Shown here piece by piece: positions 7,178 to 9,299 of a stretch of DNA of 9,299 nt. The position numbers and the translations under genes are program-made. A model generated the notes under the pieces. The model saw only the letters and a list, made by a program, of their open reading frames with translations. It had not been told where the DNA came from and ran no database searches. This stretch comes from an uncultured Pseudorhodobacter sp. GTDB taxonomy: Bacteria; Pseudomonadota; Alphaproteobacteria; Rhodobacterales; Rhodobacteraceae. The stretch is taken from NCBI GenBank assembly GCA_945957495.1, contig CAMFLG010000093.1:1-9299 (forward strand). Direction: 5' to 3'. Every line of letters begins with the position of its first letter. The first letter of the stretch is position 1.

Positions 7178-8101
7178 TTACGCCCGCAAAAGCGCGGCGG
7201 TCTGATCCCAGATCAGGCGGCCGATGTCAGGAAACAGCGCGCCGTGGTTTTCGGCGAGGGCGCGGCCCTGGGTCATCAGCACCGCAATCAGCGGTTTGCG
7301 CCCGGGGGCGGCCAGCCGGATCATGTCATGTTTGAACCAGCTGGTGCGGGCGTCGCCCGTCCATTCATTGTGCCCGGCCTTTGACCAGATCTCGACTCCG
7401 AAGGGCAGCGCGCCGCCAAGGTATTCGGCAAGCTGATAATTCGGATCGCCCGCGTCGGGGCTGGTGGCATCGCGGTGCAGGATCGCCTGCGCCCGCGCGC
7501 GGGCCGGTCCGGAGAGCGGCAGATCGCCGTGAAAAAGCTCCCACAAAAGCCGCGCCGAAGCGAGAGGCGTCAGGCGGTTCAGGTTGCCGCCATCCGCCCC
7601 GGCATATTGCGCCTCGCGGCCATAGCGGACATCGCCCATCAGCTTTTGGCTGATGTTGCAGCCCTCCCATTCCGGCCAGCCCAAGGACCAGAAGAACCGG
7701 TTCAGCCGTTCGCGCTTGTTGACCCAATCCAGATATTCCGCGCCTTCCAGCAGGGTGTCGCCGGTGGTGGCGGTGATCAGGTCGATCACATAATTGGTTG
7801 CGGTGTTCGAGGACCAGCGGATCATGTCGCGCATCGCGCGGTCCATCTCACCATGCGCGGAGATGCGCCCCGTCTCAAGCCCCGCAAGGGCGTGGACAAG
7901 GTGAAAGGATTTCACCAGCGAACAGGGATAACAGGGCCAGTCGCCGCGATGGGCGAAGCCTTCGGGACCATCCGCGCCGGGGGCTAGCAGCACAAGGCCA
8001 AAGCGTTCGGGGGTCAGGCCCTGATCGGCATGGCGGGCGTCCAGTTCGGCCAGAAGGCCCGCGCCCAGATCCTGCCATGCCGCCGTTTCGGTGAAAAACA
8101 T
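7178..8101 (-). CDS. Class A beta-lactamase-like serine hydrolase
   Basis: This is a 307-residue protein of the serine beta-lactamase/penicillin-binding fold (Beta-lactamase2-like). Motif 1 is SLVK (Ser61 nucleophile, Lys64). Motif 2 is SSN (97-99) in the typical setting MIRWSSNTATN. Motif 3 is KAG (241-243), equivalent to KTG. A possible omega-loop equivalent is RERLN (130-134), but the general-base Glu of true class A enzymes is not clearly placed. SLVK to SSN is 36 residues versus about 60 in class A enzymes, so a segment between them is missing. The start was set at ATG 8099-8101 (MFFTETAAW). An upstream ATG at 8320 would add 73 low-complexity, unconserved residues and overlap the divergent gene. 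No signal peptide is seen, so it may be cytoplasmic. It could be a peptidase, an esterase or amidase-like hydrolase, or a weak beta-lactamase. Resistance should not be assumed. Confidence 0.85.
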   Translation of the reverse strand: MFFTETAAWQDLGAGLLAELDARHADQGLTPERFGLVLLAPGADGPEGFAHRGDWPCYPCSLVKSFHLVHALAGLETGRISAHGEMDRAMRDMIRWSSNTATNYVIDLITATTGDTLLEGAEYLDWVNKRERLNRFFWSLGWPEWEGCNISQKLMGDVRYGREAQYAGADGGNLNRLTPLASARLLWELFHGDLPLSGPARARAQAILHRDATSPDAGDPNYQLAEYLGGALPFGVEIWSKAGHNEWTGDARTSWFKHDMIRLAAPGRKPLIAVLMTQGRALAENHGALFPDIGRLIWDQTAALLRA

Positions 8102-8252
8102 CCCTGCCCCCGCTTGCCCGACCGCAAGCTTAGAGCGGTTGCGGCACGAGGTTAATCGGAAATCGGCAGGTTGGCCCCAGGCATTCCTGCCGCCGGATTT
8201 GCCGTGCGGCGGGGGGTTGAGTGCGGCGGGCTTCCCGGTTAGCACTTTGGCC
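8102..8252. promoter_or_regulatory. Divergent intergenic region between serine hydrolase and DUF2946-like gene
   Basis: These 151 bp lie between two diverging starts and should carry both promoters. No clear -35/-10 pair, Fur-like box or other operator was recognised. GTGCGGCGGG occurs twice (8204-8213 and 8221-8230), but it is short and GC-only, so it may be chance. No good Shine-Dalgarno sequence precedes the plus-strand start. Confidence 0.35.
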
Positions 8253-8627
8253 ATGATGCGGTTGCGCCCCCACCTGATGCGGTCTTTGCTGGTCGTGCTT
8301 TTGGCACTGGCCTTGGCCATGGTGGGCTGCGGGCACCGGATGGCCCTGCCCGATGCGCCGGATCTGAGCGCCTATGCCATGCCGGATGGCACCATGCCGG
8401 TGCTGTGCCTTGCAGACGGGCAGGACGCGCAAAAGCATCTGGCCGATGCGCCCTGCCCGGCCTGCGTGATCTCTGCCGCGCTGCAGATGCCGCCGGTGGT
8501 GTCGGTTCCGGCCGTGGCACTTGGCACGCGCAATGTCATCTGGCCCCTGCCGGATGATGTGCATGGCGAGGCGCATCCTGCCCGCGCGCCACCAGCACGC
8601 GGGCCGCCCAGCCTTTTCCTGATCTGA
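8253..8627 (+). CDS. Small exported Cys/His protein, DUF2946-like
   Basis: The 124-residue product starts with a basic N-terminus and a hydrophobic stretch (about 11-25), ending at Gly25-Cys26. It is therefore an exported protein with either a plain signal peptide or a weak lipobox (AMVGC; Met at -3 is unusual). The mature part holds Cys52, His62 and a CPAC pair (Cys68, Cys71), then a proline-rich tail ending in ARGPPSLFLI. The spacing of Cys, His and C-P-x-C and the small size match my memory of DUF2946, which is often found beside PepSY or TonB-receptor genes and is thought to bind metal in the periplasm. The PepSY gene 69 bp downstream supports this. The start is uncertain: ATG 8253 was chosen because the hydrophobic segment begins nearby. 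ATG 8277 (residue 9) is also possible, and ATG 8091 would overlap the divergent gene and displace the signal. No SD is visible at any of them. Confidence 0.7.
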   Translation: MMRLRPHLMRSLLVVLLALALAMVGCGHRMALPDAPDLSAYAMPDGTMPVLCLADGQDAQKHLADAPCPACVISAALQMPPVVSVPAVALGTRNVIWPLPDDVHGEAHPARAPPARGPPSLFLI

Positions 8628-8696
8628 GCTGACCCTTGGGCCAATGGCCCGGTTTGCCGCATCTGCGGTGCTTATGTTCGTGGAAAAGAACACCCT

Positions 8697-9299
8697 ATGT
8701 CTGACACATCCTCTGCGCCTGTGGGCGTCAACAAGCTGTATTTCGCCGCATGGCGCTGGCATTTTTTTGCCGGGCTCTATGTGATCCCCTTCCTTCTGAT
8801 GCTGGCCATCACCGGCTTTTTCATGATGCTGTTCACCACCTATCTGCCAGAGGCGGGCGACCGGATCAGCATTGCCGCCGGGACGGAGCCGATGCTGCCC
8901 AGCGCGTTGGCGGCAGCGGCCATTGCGGCGGTGCCGGGTGGCACCGGGGTGGAAAGCTATATCGCGCCCTATTCGGCGACCAACCCGGCGCTTTTGACCG
9001 TGACGGGCGCGGATGCCTCGATCATCGTGGCCATCAACCCCTATACTGGCGAGGTGCTGCGGCAGACGGTGGACGGCGGCACCTGGTATGCCTGGCTTGA
9101 AAAGATCCACGGCAGCCTGCTGATCGGCGATGCCGGCGACCGGATGATCGAGATTGCGGCGGGGCTTGGCCTGGTGATGGTGCTGACCGGGCTTTACATG
9201 TGGTGGCCGCGTGACGCGGGCGGGTTGCGCGCGGTTCTGGTGCCGAACTTTGCCGCCAAGGGCCGGGCGTGGTGGAAATCGCTGCACATGTCGGTGGGG
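8697..9299 (+). CDS. PepSY-associated transmembrane protein (partial, C-terminus beyond right edge)
   Basis: The first 201 codons of an inner-membrane protein of the PepSY_TM family are present; full members usually have 350-500 residues with four or more helices. A helix at about 22-46 begins with WRWHFFAGLYVIPFLLMLAITG, the family's typical first segment with a conserved His (His22). A periplasmic PepSY-like domain follows at about 60-130, including IVAINPYTGEVL. Then come EKIHGSLLIGDAGDR (His138), a second helix at about 149-171 ending LTGLYMWWPR, and the start of the next conserved block (WWKSLHMSVG, His197). The His residues at helix ends fit haem or metal binding. Some relatives are ferric-siderophore reductases of the inner membrane, which is a family-level inference. 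The ATG at 8697 has only a weak purine tract (GGAAAAG) upstream. It is probably co-transcribed with the DUF2946-like gene. Confidence 0.88.
   Translation, partial: MSDTSSAPVGVNKLYFAAWRWHFFAGLYVIPFLLMLAITGFFMMLFTTYLPEAGDRISIAAGTEPMLPSALAAAAIAAVPGGTGVESYIAPYSATNPALLTVTGADASIIVAINPYTGEVLRQTVDGGTWYAWLEKIHGSLLIGDAGDRMIEIAAGLGLVMVLTGLYMWWPRDAGGLRAVLVPNFAAKGRAWWKSLHMSVG

Noticed and set aside
8204..8230. Direct repeat GTGCGGCGGG as an operator
   Set aside because: It is only 10 bp, all G/C apart from one T, in a GC-rich genome; chance is a sufficient explanation.
8091..8252. N-terminal extension of the DUF2946-like protein from ATG 8091
   Set aside because: It would overlap the divergent gene's start and place 54 residues before the hydrophobic export signal.
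8102..8320. N-terminal extension of the serine hydrolase from ATG 8320
   Set aside because: The extra 73 residues are Lys/Ser/Arg-rich and not a signal peptide, and they would overlap the start of the divergent exported protein.
8750..9100. Plus-strand 116-codon open frame inside the PepSY gene
   Set aside because: It is an out-of-frame shadow; the PepSY frame starting at 8697 stays open to the window edge with recognisable helices.
8130..9287. Minus-strand 385-codon open frame opposite the DUF2946-like and PepSY genes
   Set aside because: It has an Arg/His/Gln-rich translation without domains; the plus-strand genes have a signal peptide, membrane helices and family motifs.

Overview
The window looks like chromosomal DNA of an alphaproteobacterium, most likely of the Rhodobacteraceae (Rhodobacter/Paracoccus-like). 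The DNA is uniformly GC-rich with strong G/C third-position bias. The protein families and the style of the short intergenic palindromes also fit that group. The assignment rests on recognition by eye, not on a search. There is no tRNA, rRNA, CRISPR array, transposase or integrase, and no composition break that would suggest recent transfer.

Region 1 (about 1-7101) is a peptide uptake and hydrolysis locus. On the minus strand, reading from about 5896 down to 1, lie a periplasmic solute-binding protein, two permeases, two ATPases (order A-B-C-D-F) and the first two thirds of an M19 metallo-dipeptidase, which runs off the left edge. The four transporter core genes are tightly coupled: two 4-bp ATGA overlaps and one 1-bp gap. 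A 10-bp GC-only hairpin separates the binding-protein gene from the first permease gene. Divergent from the binding-protein gene, across 170 bp, is a second complete M19 dipeptidase on the plus strand (6067-7101). The transporter is therefore bracketed by two clearly paralogous dipeptidases. The simplest model is import of di- or oligopeptides (possibly D-amino-acid-containing, since M19 enzymes tolerate a D residue at the C-terminal side) followed by cytoplasmic cleavage.

Region 2 (7102-8101) holds two adjacent perfect or near-perfect inverted repeats in the tail-to-tail gap. They are followed by a minus-strand gene for a class A beta-lactamase-like serine hydrolase with no visible signal peptide. 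SLVK, SSN and KAG motifs are all present.

Region 3 (8253 to the right edge) is a plus-strand pair: a small exported Cys/His-containing protein resembling DUF2946, then the N-terminal 201 residues of a PepSY-associated transmembrane protein that runs off the right edge. This pairing suggests metal or siderophore handling at the envelope and seems unrelated to the peptide locus.

Nothing here is clearly a new system. The points most worth a second look are the duplicated dipeptidase bracket, the hairpin in front of an SD-less permease gene, the intergenic palindromes that may be dispersed repeats, and the leaderless-looking serine hydrolase with an unusually short spacing between its first two active-site motifs.
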